A stretch of DNA of 58,524 bases from an uncultured Lachnospiraceae bacterium (GCA_946403075.1 CAMIYN010000004.1:1-58524); one strand, 5' to 3'. Numbered from the stretch's first letter, positions 46,642-55,205 are shown. The notes: a model not told the origin generated them from the sequence alone. Made by a program: numbers and translations.

Positions 46642-47319
46642 CTATGGCTTTAGATTATTCCAATTTGTATCATAAGTTAACCATCCAATTAATAGTCCTG
46701 TTGAAATATTAGAAACCAATAAATTTGTACCAAAGAAATAAATCATAATTGTTATTATCAAATATGTACTTTTTACAATATCATCTATTGAAGAATTACC
46801 GTTTAAATCAAATGCAGTACTAATATTTTTACCTAAATATGCCACAAGTTTAATATGAAATGTTCTTAAATAAATTGAAAACATAATAAACGATAGGACT
46901 AAAATAAATTTTTTATCTATATGGCACAAATATAGTATTGCAAATAAAATGAAATATAAAATCACTATAATAAATACATTCCAAAAAACCTTTCTAATAA
47001 AATAATATATAATTATAAATAGCAATAGTATTGGTATAAAAAAGAAAAATCCAATATCTTTATGTGCAACATATAATGATGCAAAGTAAAATAAAATCAA
47101 ATAAATAACAGCCCATATTTTATAAGATTTTTCTTCTACCCATATTAGTATAATTAAAAACAAACAACTGCCACCAAGCCAATACATTAAATATTGAAAA
47201 TATTTTGTAATAGGTATTCCAGCATAATCTAAATCTTGAGTAAAAATTGAAGCTAAAAAAGGTATTAGCGATAAAATTACAAAAAATATTGTTCCACAAA
47301 TTTTATTTTTCCTATCCAT
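46642..47319 (-). CDS. Seven-helix membrane protein (candidate moron)
   Basis: The 225 residues form about seven membrane helices (near 7-27, 41-60, 67-85, 89-108, 111-131, 136-150 and 184-205) with short loops; the longest loop (about 151-183) reads FHIKLVAYLGKNIS then FDLNGNSSIDDIVK. No enzyme or transporter motif is visible. It lies between tail chaperone and tape measure but has its own perfect consensus promoter and its own terminator. This layout is typical of a lysogenic-conversion gene. Superinfection exclusion, adsorption block or surface modification are possible; none is shown. RBS: GAAGGAG. Confidence 0.8.
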   Translation of the reverse strand: MDRKNKICGTIFFVILSLIPFLASIFTQDLDYAGIPITKYFQYLMYWLGGSCLFLIILIWVEEKSYKIWAVIYLILFYFASLYVAHKDIGFFFFIPILLLFIIIYYFIRKVFWNVFIIVILYFILFAILYLCHIDKKFILVLSFIMFSIYLRTFHIKLVAYLGKNISTAFDLNGNSSIDDIVKSTYLIITIMIYFFGTNLLVSNISTGLLIGWLTYDTNWNNLKP

Positions 47320-47352
47320 ATTATTTTATGTCTCCTTCTATAATTATCTACA

Positions 47353-47381
47353 ATTATATAAATTTATTATCAATGTGTCAA
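47353..47381 (-). promoter_or_regulatory. Perfect consensus sigma-A promoter for the membrane-protein moron
   Basis: Minus strand: TTGACA (47376-47381), exactly 17 bp, then TATAAT (47353-47358). Transcription should begin near 47346, giving a leader of about 27 nt before the ATG at 47319. All twelve consensus bases match. Confidence 0.9.
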
Positions 47382-47414
47382 ATTATATCAAGAAACTCTC
47401 ACAATGACTATGCT

Positions 47415-48019
47415 TTAGTATTGTATACTATTTCCATAAATTCTATTTACTTCATCTGTCTTTTCCTTAAAGTACTTATTCATAAAAACGGATAGTATAA
47501 TCCTCTCGCCAAACTTTAGTTTATAAAACTCGCTTGGGAGCATGTTCTTCTCTTTAAACAAAAGATAACAAAGATAAAATTCATTATCCGTTTCTAATCG
47601 TTTTTTAATTCAGTCTCCAAAGCACTCATATCATCAAAGCCACTAATTGACATTACTTCACTATTTATTGTGTTTATTTCAGACACCTTAAATACCTTTT
47701 TTATAACATCAATTTTTAGAGCTTTTTCATGTAGTCCTAATTTCTTCTTTAACTTTTCATCATTAAAGTCAGGCTCTACAATTGCTTCAGTACAAATGCT
47801 AAGTGCTCCTTTATAAAACTTGTTCATAGAAATAGAACCAGTCTTATCAAGTGACCTGTCCTGCAACTCATAAATCCTATCAGGTGTTAAAGATTTAATT
47901 TTTACACTAAATGCTTTACCTGTGGCTTTACTAAGTCTTGGAATCTCTACTTCCTTTTCTGTGCTTGTATTAAAGTTCTTGTCGTCAAGCTCTAATAAGT
48001 TTTGTATTAAATTTTCCAT
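47415..48019 (-). CDS. Tail chaperone long form, made by -1 frameshift
   Basis: Near the end of the short chaperone the minus strand carries the slippery heptamer A-AAA-AAC (47600-47606), in the correct zero frame (TTA AAA AAC). A slip of -1 there avoids the TAG at 47594 and opens a further 61 codons, RLETDNEFYLCYLLFKEKNM to RIYGNSIQY, ending at TAA 47415. This matches the G/GT pair of lambda and the two-form chaperones of Firmicute phages that guide tape measure and tube assembly. The long form would be about 200 residues. The translated extension has good codon use and no stops. Confidence 0.85.
47594..48019 (-). CDS. Tail assembly chaperone, short form (XkdN-like)
   Basis: The 141-residue protein (LIQNLLELDDKNFNTSTEKE, then FYKGALSICTEAIVEPDF) matches XkdN-like proteins encoded between tube and tape measure in contractile-tail phages. 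They coat the tape measure during tail assembly. It ends ALETELKND at TAG 47594, four codons after the slippery site. Confidence 0.88.
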   Translation of the reverse strand: MENLIQNLLELDDKNFNTSTEKEVEIPRLSKATGKAFSVKIKSLTPDRIYELQDRSLDKTGSISMNKFYKGALSICTEAIVEPDFNDEKLKKKLGLHEKALKIDVIKKVFKVSEINTINSEVMSISGFDDMSALETELKND

Positions 48020-48028
48020 CTACTCCTC

Positions 48029-48457
48029 CTAACCTATTGGCTCTAAGTCATAGTCGCCAAATGTAAAATTGATGTCAAACTCACCAACCGCCGTTCTCTC
48101 CCATTTAAGAAGTGGAACTTCATCAAGTTTTACATCAAATAAACTAACTCTTGTAGCACCTAAGCTATCAGGGTCTTCAACCTTACCATTAACTGTGAAT
48201 ATAGGACACTTTCTTTGTTTAAGTTTTTCTACTACCTTTTTTGCTATAGTGTCAGATACATGGAATAAGTGAAGTTTACCTGTGTGCTCTTCGCCAGTTA
48301 GTTTCTTTCCTTTTTGAAGTTTATGAGCGAGTGGAATATCGGTATAAACCATCTTGATGATTGCTTCAAACTCACTGACTTCTGCCATCTTAGCACCATC
48401 AATCCAGCACTCTCCATCAACACCATTTATGACTTGGTCTGCTGTATAATTATCCAT
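48029..48457 (-). CDS. Tail tube protein (XkdM-type)
   Basis: VINGVDGECWIDGAKMAEVS, GKKLTGEEHTGKLHLFHVSD and VGEFDINFTFGDYDLE match XkdM, the tube subunit under the contractile sheath. Length 142 is typical. It follows the sheath gene by 13 bp. Confidence 0.93.
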   Translation of the reverse strand: MDNYTADQVINGVDGECWIDGAKMAEVSEFEAIIKMVYTDIPLAHKLQKGKKLTGEEHTGKLHLFHVSDTIAKKVVEKLKQRKCPIFTVNGKVEDPDSLGATRVSLFDVKLDEVPLLKWERTAVGEFDINFTFGDYDLEPIG

Positions 48458-48470
48458 TTACGACACCTCC

Positions 48471-49592
48471 TTATAAATAAATTGGGAACTCTACATCTTC
48501 AATTGCATCTGGTATCCCAACTTTACCAGTTAAATAAACAATTGACCCTGTGTTCGCTTTCAAGATTTCTTTATCAGTCATCTCGGTTACATCCTCGCCT
48601 GCCATCCTTAGATAGTTTCTTTGTGCTTCTAAATCAATTTGACACTCGCCACTTGTGATTATTGATTGAGTGATTAAATTCATAAAGTAAGCATTTATAG
48701 CAGTTACAAGGATACATTTGTCATCGTAGTCATTATTGAATTTACCAATATACTCATCCCTTATAGTTTTCACTAAGTCATCGTATATTAAATTCATAAT
48801 GTTTACGATTTTTATTTTCTTAAAACTTATGCTCTTTGTTTTTGTTGTAGATTTAAAAGTATTGACACCTCTAACAATCTTTACTTTCTCACCATCGTGC
48901 ATAAGCACTAACTTTCCTGCATCAACTGCTTCATCCTGCTCTGCAACAGTTAATCTATTGCAGTTTGACAAATCATTAAGTGTGCCATAAGTGATAGACT
49001 GTGTGAAAGGTGTGCCTGCAATAAATCCTGCGATTCTACTGCAATACTCTTCTGCAGTATAAACACCAGATGTTTGAGTGTGTGTTTCGCCTGTGGTATA
49101 TGCTGTAAACTCACAACCTATAATTCCATCACAATCTTCACTACTTGCAAATGGGAATACTCCCATTATTTTATTTTTATTGACATTGATTTCTTCTTTT
49201 ATGAAAGAAATCATATCAGGTAGTTGCCCATCAACTTCAACTGTAGGACATGCTAAATAATGAATTTTAGTTTCTCTGACCCAAGCTCTCGCTTTCTTAT
49301 ACTCTTCAGTTAAACTTGGCTCATCTTCATCATTCGGTGCTGCTACATTCATTACAAAACACACTACCTTTTTAGGTGCAGTAACATTACCCATAAGTGC
49401 TAACTTTATCTGCTCCTTATTAAAGTCTGATAAATACTCAGGTATTTCATCAGTAAGTTGCACAGTGAACTTTTGCGGATTACTTCCTGTTACATTATCC
49501 TTAAGTATTAGTCCAACTATGCCTCTCTCGGCTCTGCCAAATATTGTCTTCGCTTTTTCAATAAAGCTAATGTTTATAATGGGTGCTCCCAT
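48471..49592 (-). CDS. Tail sheath protein (XkdK-type)
   Basis: From ATG 49592 the 373-residue protein begins MGAPIINISFIEKAKTIFGR; GIVGLILKD, EDCDGIIGCEFTAYTTGETH, RIAGFIAGTPFTQSITYGTL and RGVNTFKSTTKTKSISFKKI are sheath family blocks. A contractile tail follows from its presence. AAGGAGG is 5 nt before 49592; an ATG-led extension to 49619 would cover the site and overlap the upstream gene. Confidence 0.95.
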   Translation of the reverse strand: MGAPIINISFIEKAKTIFGRAERGIVGLILKDNVTGSNPQKFTVQLTDEIPEYLSDFNKEQIKLALMGNVTAPKKVVCFVMNVAAPNDEDEPSLTEEYKKARAWVRETKIHYLACPTVEVDGQLPDMISFIKEEINVNKNKIMGVFPFASSEDCDGIIGCEFTAYTTGETHTQTSGVYTAEEYCSRIAGFIAGTPFTQSITYGTLNDLSNCNRLTVAEQDEAVDAGKLVLMHDGEKVKIVRGVNTFKSTTKTKSISFKKIKIVNIMNLIYDDLVKTIRDEYIGKFNNDYDDKCILVTAINAYFMNLITQSIITSGECQIDLEAQRNYLRMAGEDVTEMTDKEILKANTGSIVYLTGKVGIPDAIEDVEFPIYL

Positions 49593-49602
49593 ATAATCCT
49601 CC

Positions 49603-50064
49603 TTAGTCATAAATTTCATCCGTTTCTTTTCTCTTAAGCCTTAAATCTACCTGTTCTATCGGATGGTCTATATCTCTATTTACTGTGTTGTCATACACAT
49701 CTATGTCTATTTGAAACTCTAAAATATCGTTTAACTCGCCTGTGTATTCTTGTCTAAATTCTTTTATATGAAGTGTTCTATCATCAACCACTAAATAATT
49801 AAGAAACAACTCTCGCATTTTCTCTATGATTTTGAACTGCTCTACTTGGTCTACCGTTTCCATTAAATAAGCACAGTTAATTGTTATTTCAGTTTTAACA
49901 ATGTGTTTATTTAATTTTTCCATTGGACTTACAATTAGTTCTGTGCTAAAACATGGCATATTATATTCTTTGTTTGTTTCTTTACCATAAACTCTACAAT
50001 TAAAATTTTGTTTTAATGTATCATTAAATGATTTATAAACTTTACTTAAATTAAGCATTGCCAA
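49603..50064 (-). CDS. Tail terminator-like protein (DUF6838 type)
   Basis: The 153-residue protein (YKSFNDTLKQNFNCRVYGKE, FSTELIVSPMEKLNKHIVKT, NDILEFQIDIDVYDNTV) fits the family found between HK97 gp10-like and sheath genes, thought to complete the tail or head-tail joint. Family name is by pattern memory. It overlaps the gp10-like gene by 14 bp. Confidence 0.8.
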   Translation of the reverse strand: MAMLNLSKVYKSFNDTLKQNFNCRVYGKETNKEYNMPCFSTELIVSPMEKLNKHIVKTEITINCAYLMETVDQVEQFKIIEKMRELFLNYLVVDDRTLHIKEFRQEYTGELNDILEFQIDIDVYDNTVNRDIDHPIEQVDLRLKRKETDEIYD

Positions 50065-50479
50065 GTAACCCCTTTACTAATTTTTCAAAGTTATTTATGA
50101 GTTTAGGCTCATATTGTTTTGCACCTTTTTCAATAAAATTAGTAGGATGAACTACTCCTACTACTTTTTTATTTCTAACTATTTTATGCCCAAGATTTAC
50201 AAGTCTTTCATACCATACTTTATTTTTAATAATCCACCAAGATTTAATACCATCTCTTTCAGAAGATTTTTTATATCTACCTTTAGCAAACGGCATCCAA
50301 TTTTTAGTATTTTTATTTTGCTGAACTTTATATTGTGGTTTCTCATGTTTTTCAATTTCTTTAGCAGTTCCACTTGCTTGTCTACTCATAAAACTATTTA
50401 CTTTTTTAGGATATTGATATGCAACAGTTGAGAAGTCTTTTGCTAATTTATCAAGATCAGATAAATCTACTTCAATCAT
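50051..50479 (-). CDS. HK97 gp10-like head-tail protein
   Basis: MIEVDLSDLDKLAKDFSTVA, ASGTAKEIEKHEKPQYKVQQ, the Trp-rich middle and PTNFIEKGAKQYEPKL match HK97 gp10-family tail-joining proteins. ATG 50479 is chosen because AAGGAG lies 7 nt upstream; extension to 50530 adds a lysine/arginine-rich stretch read from the previous gene. It overlaps that gene by 8 bp. Confidence 0.88.
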   Translation of the reverse strand: MIEVDLSDLDKLAKDFSTVAYQYPKKVNSFMSRQASGTAKEIEKHEKPQYKVQQNKNTKNWMPFAKGRYKKSSERDGIKSWWIIKNKVWYERLVNLGHKIVRNKKVVGVVHPTNFIEKGAKQYEPKLINNFEKLVKGLLGNA

Positions 50480-50822
50480 TAGATAACTCCTTCTTCTTTT
50501 TCTTTTTAACTTCTTTACACATAAGTTCATAAAATAAATGTTTCATTTCAATATCACAAATGGACTCAATAGATAATTGGCTATTTTTATATCCTATAAC
50601 CATCTCTTCAGTCAGTCCCTCAAAATATCGCATAGTAATTTTATAAGTGGTTTCAGTTTGTGTAAGTCCTGCTTCTATATACTCTTTACTTTTAAGTGGA
50701 TGTATTTCAGCCCATACTGTTCTTATTGGAACTAATCCATTTATAGTTTGACCGAGTTCGTTCTCACTTTCATTAAATTCAAGTATTTGTATCCTATTTC
50801 TAAGACGTCCTATATTTATCAA
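50472..50822 (-). CDS. Phage head closure protein
   Basis: IGRLRNRIQILEFNESENEL, TVWAEIHPLKSKEYIEAG and the beta-rich middle match the SPP1 gp16/HK97 head-closure family (PF05521), which seals the capsid after packaging. The C-terminus has an unusual Lys-rich tail (EVKKKKKKELS). Its ATG overlaps the connector gene by 4 bp. Confidence 0.9.
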   Translation of the reverse strand: MINIGRLRNRIQILEFNESENELGQTINGLVPIRTVWAEIHPLKSKEYIEAGLTQTETTYKITMRYFEGLTEEMVIGYKNSQLSIESICDIEMKHLFYELMCKEVKKKKKKELSND

Positions 50823-51097
50823 AACTCTATACTCCTTATCCCAGATAGTAGTGACCTTAATGTCTTCATTAACTCATGGTGGTTAGCATTTCCTCTACCT
50901 TCATATAAAAAATGAAGAGCATAAAATATGGCTACTTTAATGAGTGATTTTTCTTTCTTTTTAAAGTCTTTGAAATATTCAACTCTAAGTAAGTCTTTAA
51001 CAAACCCTATAGCACCATCAAGACAATCTTGTATCAGTGCATCATCTAAATTGGTGTCTACCTTTAAATAGTTCCTTGCTTCATCAAGTGTAACCAT
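50819..51097 (-). CDS. Head-tail connector (gp6-like)
   Basis: The 92-residue helical protein (MVTLDEARNYLKVDTNLDDA, IQDCLDGAIGFVKDLLRVEY) matches the gp6/YqbG-like adaptor family, a ring between portal and head closure. It follows the capsid gene by 25 bp. Confidence 0.92.
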   Translation of the reverse strand: MVTLDEARNYLKVDTNLDDALIQDCLDGAIGFVKDLLRVEYFKDFKKKEKSLIKVAIFYALHFLYEGRGNANHHELMKTLRSLLSGIRSIEF

Positions 51098-51122
51098 ATT
51101 TTTATATCTCCTCTAAATTTAA

Positions 51123-52319
51123 TTAAGGTGTAGCAGCTTTGATTTTAAGAATTTGTACTGCTTCTCTAAGTGCTAACTTACCATCAATTCTTTCTTTAGC
51201 GACAAATGCTATCATTCCATTCCCAGCATACAATTCTTTTAACTCTTGGAATGATCTAACACCTCTCTCGCCAATCTTATAGTATGAAAAGTCCCCAAAT
51301 GCTATGCAAGGTTTACCTGCCTCTACACTATTACAATATGCAGATGTAAGGACAGGATAGCCAAGTATTCTATCTGGTTCTCCTTCTTTTACTGATGGTT
51401 GCCAAATATAAGCACCATTATTGTCTTTTACCTTTCTAAGTTGTGCTATTGTTTGGTCGTTCATTACAAATCTTGCATTCTTTCTATATGGTCTTTTTAA
51501 TGAATAAACAAGTGTAAAGATATCATCAAACTTGATATTTGTATTTTCAAGTTGTACTGATATATTTCCACCATCAGTTTCATTAAATATACCATGTGGT
51601 TTATTTGTGCCAGTGCCATTAAGGAATGCATCTTCTTCCGCATTACCAAGTGCTTTTCCAAACTCTTCAATCAAATAGTTCTCTAAGTCAAACACATTAT
51701 CAGCAAGAAGTTCTTCTGTAACTTTAACTGCTACTGATAATTTGTGTGCATCAAGAGTTATTTGATTAAATGTAGGGTCTGAAAATACAAGTGCTTCCCC
51801 TTCATCAATCCAAGCAGCTGCTGGTTTATCAGCTGCGATATTAATCTTATACTCGCCACTTGTATTTATGACTTTTGCATATTGACGGAAGATGTTTTCT
51901 TGCTCCAAAACTCTTATAATCTCTCTGTCCATTTCTTCTGGTACTAAATATCCGCCAGATGTGTCTATCCCCTCTTGTAAGTAGTTAGTCATATAAGGCT
52001 TTCTACTTCTAAGAGCTGTTAACACATCATTCTTATAAGCTTTTGCAGCTCTAAAATTCTTTGGTCTCTCATCATCTTCGTGATATGGTTTCTCAGTTAT
52101 AGGCTTACTTGTAGCCTTTGATAACTCCTTATCCATATCCTGAAGTCTTTCTAACCTTTTGATTTCTCTCGTGTAATCTTCAATCTCTTTTTCCATTTTC
52201 TCATAAGTTGCATTATCTTCTGCTGACAACATATCATTCTTGTCCTTATGTGTATCAGCAAAATTCTTCGCTGTTTCCCAAGCCTTAGCTCTCTTTTCCA
52301 TTAACTCTGTAATAGTCAT
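51123..52319 (-). CDS. HK97-family major capsid protein
   Basis: The first 100 residues are a helical scaffolding (delta) region (KRAKAWETAKNFADTHKDKN, RLERLQDMDKELSKA) that would be cleaved by the protease encoded upstream. The mature part has TSGGYLVPEEMDREIIRVLE, YKINIAADKPAAAWIDEGEA, FLNGTGTNKPHGIF and YKIGERGVRSFQELKELYAG, typical of HK97 shells. Length 398 is standard. Confidence 0.97.
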   Translation of the reverse strand: MTITELMEKRAKAWETAKNFADTHKDKNDMLSAEDNATYEKMEKEIEDYTREIKRLERLQDMDKELSKATSKPITEKPYHEDDERPKNFRAAKAYKNDVLTALRSRKPYMTNYLQEGIDTSGGYLVPEEMDREIIRVLEQENIFRQYAKVINTSGEYKINIAADKPAAAWIDEGEALVFSDPTFNQITLDAHKLSVAVKVTEELLADNVFDLENYLIEEFGKALGNAEEDAFLNGTGTNKPHGIFNETDGGNISVQLENTNIKFDDIFTLVYSLKRPYRKNARFVMNDQTIAQLRKVKDNNGAYIWQPSVKEGEPDRILGYPVLTSAYCNSVEAGKPCIAFGDFSYYKIGERGVRSFQELKELYAGNGMIAFVAKERIDGKLALREAVQILKIKAATP

Positions 52320-52336
52320 AATTTTAAATTCTCCTT

Positions 52337-53137
52337 TTAAATAAATTTTTTGATGGTGTTGAGTCTCATGTAAATATCATCAACTTTTACACCAACTGGT
52401 TCTTCTTTTTTTATTAAGTATTTGTCTTTTAGCTTGTTTGTTAAGTTTTTCTCTACCACATTTTTTTCAAAAATCTGTGGTCTAAAATGATTCTCCATAA
52501 TCTCAGTATCATCTCTTCCAAGCATTCCGTCACAAAACTTTAGCTCTATAGCTTTCTTACAATCCATCCAAGATTCATTATCCATAAGCTCTGAAATCTT
52601 GTGTCTACTCAAATGAGTTTTTAACTCATAAGCATTAATAATTGAATCTTTAACAGCTGTAAGCATATCTATAACTTTTGATAGTTCTTCGTAATTTCCT
52701 ATAGCCATTGTCTCTGGATTATGTATCATAAGCATTGATACTGGACTCATATACATAATGTCTCCTGCCATAGCAATGACTGAGGCTGCTGATGCAGCAA
52801 GTCCATCAACTTTTATGGTTACTTTTCCTTTGTGAGATTTAAGCATGTTGTAAATTTGTGCTGCAGCTATACAATCTCCACCAGGACTGTTAATCCATAC
52901 AGTAATGTCGCCTGCCTTTTCTTCAAGCTCATTTTTAAATATTTCAGGTGTAACTTCATCATCAAACCACGACTCACTTGCTATTGGTCCATTAAGCAGT
53001 AGGACTTGCTCTACTACTTCTTCCATTTCTTCTACTACTTCTTTCGTGTCTTTGTTCTCTAATGTTGCCATCTCTACTTTGTCTATCGTTTTTTTCTTTT
53101 TGATTTCCTTCCACTCCCAAAACTTCTTCGCTTCCAT
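52337..53137 (-). CDS. ClpP-like prohead protease
   Basis: The ClpP/S49 fold carries WINSPGGDCIAAAQIYNML, the nucleophile Ser in LAASAASVIAMAG and the His in SMLMIHNPET. It matures the capsid. I chose ATG 53137 because GGAGG precedes it; extension to 53152 covers that site. The first 145 bp overlap the portal gene in a different frame and encode a Lys/Glu-rich, low-complexity leader of about 45 residues before the fold. Confidence 0.93.
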   Translation of the reverse strand: MEAKKFWEWKEIKKKKTIDKVEMATLENKDTKEVVEEMEEVVEQVLLLNGPIASESWFDDEVTPEIFKNELEEKAGDITVWINSPGGDCIAAAQIYNMLKSHKGKVTIKVDGLAASAASVIAMAGDIMYMSPVSMLMIHNPETMAIGNYEELSKVIDMLTAVKDSIINAYELKTHLSRHKISELMDNESWMDCKKAIELKFCDGMLGRDDTEIMENHFRPQIFEKNVVEKNLTNKLKDKYLIKKEEPVGVKVDDIYMRLNTIKKFI

Positions 53138-54377
53138 TATTTTCCTCCTCAATATTTTCTTTTTTTGCTGCAGTCATTAAAGGTATCATGTTGCCATTTA
53201 CAAGATAACTATCTCCACCTTTATCTTCAGGTATTAAATCAAGCTGTTCTAAACTTCTTATATCATTAGCCGACATCCAGCCATTTTGTCTTGCTACTGA
53301 ATATCCATTCATTCTTGATTGATAATCACCCCTTAATAGCCCATCAAGATTAAATTTCACAAAATAATCTTTTTTCTCATCTTCATTTAATAGACACTTA
53401 TGTATTGTCTGCTCCCACCTACTTATCCACGGTTCTAATGTGTATTTAACAAACTCTAAACTTTGCTGCTCTATGTTATTAAATGATGAATGCTCTAAAT
53501 CAGATATCATGTGATTTGGTACTCTGAATATTCTTGCAATTTCACTTATTTGAAATTTTCTTGTCTCTAAAAATTGTGCTTCGTTATTCGGAATGCTTAT
53601 CGGATGATATTTCATACCCTCTTCAAGTACTGCAACCTTGCCTGCATTTTGTGAACCACCAAATGTATTAGTCCAACTCTCTCTTACTTTTTCTGGGTTC
53701 TTTAATTGATCTGGATGCTCTAATACACCACCTGGAACTGCTCCATTATTAAAAAATTTAGAGCCATACTCTTCACAAGCTATACTCATTCCTATGGCGT
53801 TCTTTGCCATTGCTATAGGAGAGTATCCGACAACACCATCAGAACTTAACCCCACTATATGAAACACATCTTTTTTCTTAAGTTTTACCATTGCACCTTT
53901 CATAGTGTTTGCTTCATCATTCATATGCTGATACTCATAATAAAGTTCACCTTTTTCATCTCTATCAACTTTCATCCTATTTGCCATTAGAGGATATAAA
54001 GCAAGAACTTCCCCTTTACCATTTCTTATGATTTGTGCATATGCATTACCATAAAGTAAAAGGTGTGTCATAAGTGTTTCTCTAAAAACAAATGATGTCA
54101 TTTCAGGATTAGGCTCATCATGCAAAAGTCTATACAAACTATGTTCAGTAGCTTTTTCTTTGCCACCATTACCATTATATTTATATAAATGAAGTGGAAG
54201 TTGAGCGACTGATTCTGCTAAAATTCTTATACAAGCATAAACAGCCGTTATCTGCATTGCTGTTCTTTCATTTACATTTTTCCCCGAAACACTACTTCCA
54301 AAAAAGAATCTTAAAAAACTCCCTGCTGTAGAATCTCTTGGTCTTCCCCTATTTTTAAATATGTCAAATATTCCCAT
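52992..54377 (-). CDS. Portal protein (HK97 family)
   Basis: The 461 residues begin MGIFDIFKNRGRPRDSTAGS; NERTAMQITAVYACIRILAE, LLYGNAYAQIIRNGKGEV, YHPISIPNNEAQFLETRKFQ, ARIFRVPNHMISDLEHSSFN and YFVKFNLDGLLRGDYQSRM are portal family blocks. The last 50 residues are acidic then Arg/Ser-rich and overlap the protease gene by 146 bp. GGAGG lies before the ATG, directly after a terminator-like hairpin. Confidence 0.96.
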   Translation of the reverse strand: MGIFDIFKNRGRPRDSTAGSFLRFFFGSSVSGKNVNERTAMQITAVYACIRILAESVAQLPLHLYKYNGNGGKEKATEHSLYRLLHDEPNPEMTSFVFRETLMTHLLLYGNAYAQIIRNGKGEVLALYPLMANRMKVDRDEKGELYYEYQHMNDEANTMKGAMVKLKKKDVFHIVGLSSDGVVGYSPIAMAKNAIGMSIACEEYGSKFFNNGAVPGGVLEHPDQLKNPEKVRESWTNTFGGSQNAGKVAVLEEGMKYHPISIPNNEAQFLETRKFQISEIARIFRVPNHMISDLEHSSFNNIEQQSLEFVKYTLEPWISRWEQTIHKCLLNEDEKKDYFVKFNLDGLLRGDYQSRMNGYSVARQNGWMSANDIRSLEQLDLIPEDKGGDSYLVNGNMIPLMTAAKKENIEEENNGSEEVLGVEGNQKEKNDRQSRDGNIREQRHERSSRRNGRSSRASPTA

Positions 54378-54387
54378 TTATCCTCCA

Positions 54388-54414
54388 CAAAAAAGAGTAG
54401 CATTCCTGCTACTC
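54388..54414 (-). terminator. Terminator-like hairpin before the portal gene
   Basis: Minus strand GAGTAGC (54408-54414) pairs with GCTACTC (54395-54401) around six bases, then a T run reaches into the portal ribosome site region. It closes the group of small genes between large terminase and portal. Confidence 0.8.
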
Positions 54415-54497
54415 CCAAAAAAGAAAGGTATCTATCGAAAGTTAATTACTTCCTTTGTTTAAATTGTATAGTTTTACAAACACACAATTGTTGCCAC

Positions 54498-54633
54498 TCA
54501 TTTCATTATATCTCCATTTTCTTTATCAACTGGGTATGTGTGTAAGCAAATATTTTTAAGTCCATAGTTTACTTCTAAATAATTCTTTAAGTTTCATTAC
54601 ATCATTATATTCTACATAAAGTTTACTTTTCAT
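54498..54633 (-). pseudogene. Possible frameshifted small phage gene
   Basis: ATG 54633 opens MKSKLYVEYNDVMKLKELF and stops after 25 codons, while the next frame continues with NYLEVNYGLKNICLHTYPVD and KENGDIMK to TGA 54498. A +1 change near 54590 would join them into a protein of about 45 residues. A further 19-codon frame (MSGNNCVFVKLYNLNKGSN) follows behind GGAGAT. These may be a broken gene or two tiny genes; evidence is weak. Confidence 0.3.
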
Positions 54634-54635
54634 TT

Positions 54636-54869
54636 TTATTTACTTGCCTTTTTGTATTCTTGTTTCATTGTTTCTAAATAATCTTTTAGTTTCTTTTCAG
54701 TTTCTTCTAAAATGTCAAGTTCTAATTTTGCTTGTTCCAAGTCTTCTTTAATCAATGATTCAGATGCTCCATTTTCTTTATCTTCTTCATAGTTTTCCCA
54801 TTTGCAATTAAAATCACTACAAACTTCTTTTAATAAATTCTCACTTGCTTTTTCAATAAATTTTTTCAT
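54636..54869 (-). CDS. Hypothetical coiled-coil protein (77 aa)
   Basis: The protein is almost entirely charged helix, with coiled-coil heptads in KEDLEQAKLELDILEETEKK and KDYLETMKQEYKK. GAGAGG precedes the ATG by 7 nt. It is the second gene of the small group between large terminase and portal, preceded by the 34-bp element at 55172. No family recognised; small acidic proteins in such places are sometimes anti-defence factors, which is only a guess here. Confidence 0.65.
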   Translation of the reverse strand: MKKFIEKASENLLKEVCSDFNCKWENYEEDKENGASESLIKEDLEQAKLELDILEETEKKLKDYLETMKQEYKKASK

Positions 54870-54887
54870 CTTCGTTTCCTCTCTTTC

Positions 54888-55124
54888 TTATACTCTTACA
54901 ACTTTTGTGTTTCTATCGTTTCCACAAAGTTCTATAAATCTCTTTAAAATCTTCTCTGCTTTCTCTTTTGTCATTTTCTTTACTACTACTGGGCATCCAG
55001 TTGGTGCTATGTTTTTCTTACCGTTTATGATTCCATTCTCGCAAAACCCTGCAAAATAGAAATGCTCCTTTAATCCTTTGTCATAAAAACGGACTGTGTA
55101 GTTTTTGTTTTCTAAATTTTTCAT
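54888..55124 (-). CDS. Hypothetical protein (78 aa)
   Basis: Beta-rich start (YTVRFYDKGLKEHFYFAGF), a Cys-Pro segment (PTGCPVVVKK) and a C-terminal helix (MTKEKAEKILKRFIELCG). GGAAGG lies before the ATG. It is the first gene after the 55172 element. Not recognised. Confidence 0.65.
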   Translation of the reverse strand: MKNLENKNYTVRFYDKGLKEHFYFAGFCENGIINGKKNIAPTGCPVVVKKMTKEKAEKILKRFIELCGNDRNTKVVRV

Positions 55125-55171
55125 TTTTATTTACCTTCCTTTTTTTTAATTGTATTCACATACTGCCGTAG

Positions 55172-55205
55172 AAGTGTAAATATAGCAAGTTATTAATTCT
55201 TACAT
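55172..55205 (-). repeat. 34-bp shared element, copy B
   Basis: Minus strand ATGTAAGAAT(T)AATAACTTG followed by CTAT(A)TTTACACTT. It matches the copy at 58491-58524 in 32 of 34 positions. It contains a TTGCTA -35-like box, but the -10 region downstream (CAGTAT) is poor. It lies between the large terminase stop and the first small gene. Confidence 0.8.
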
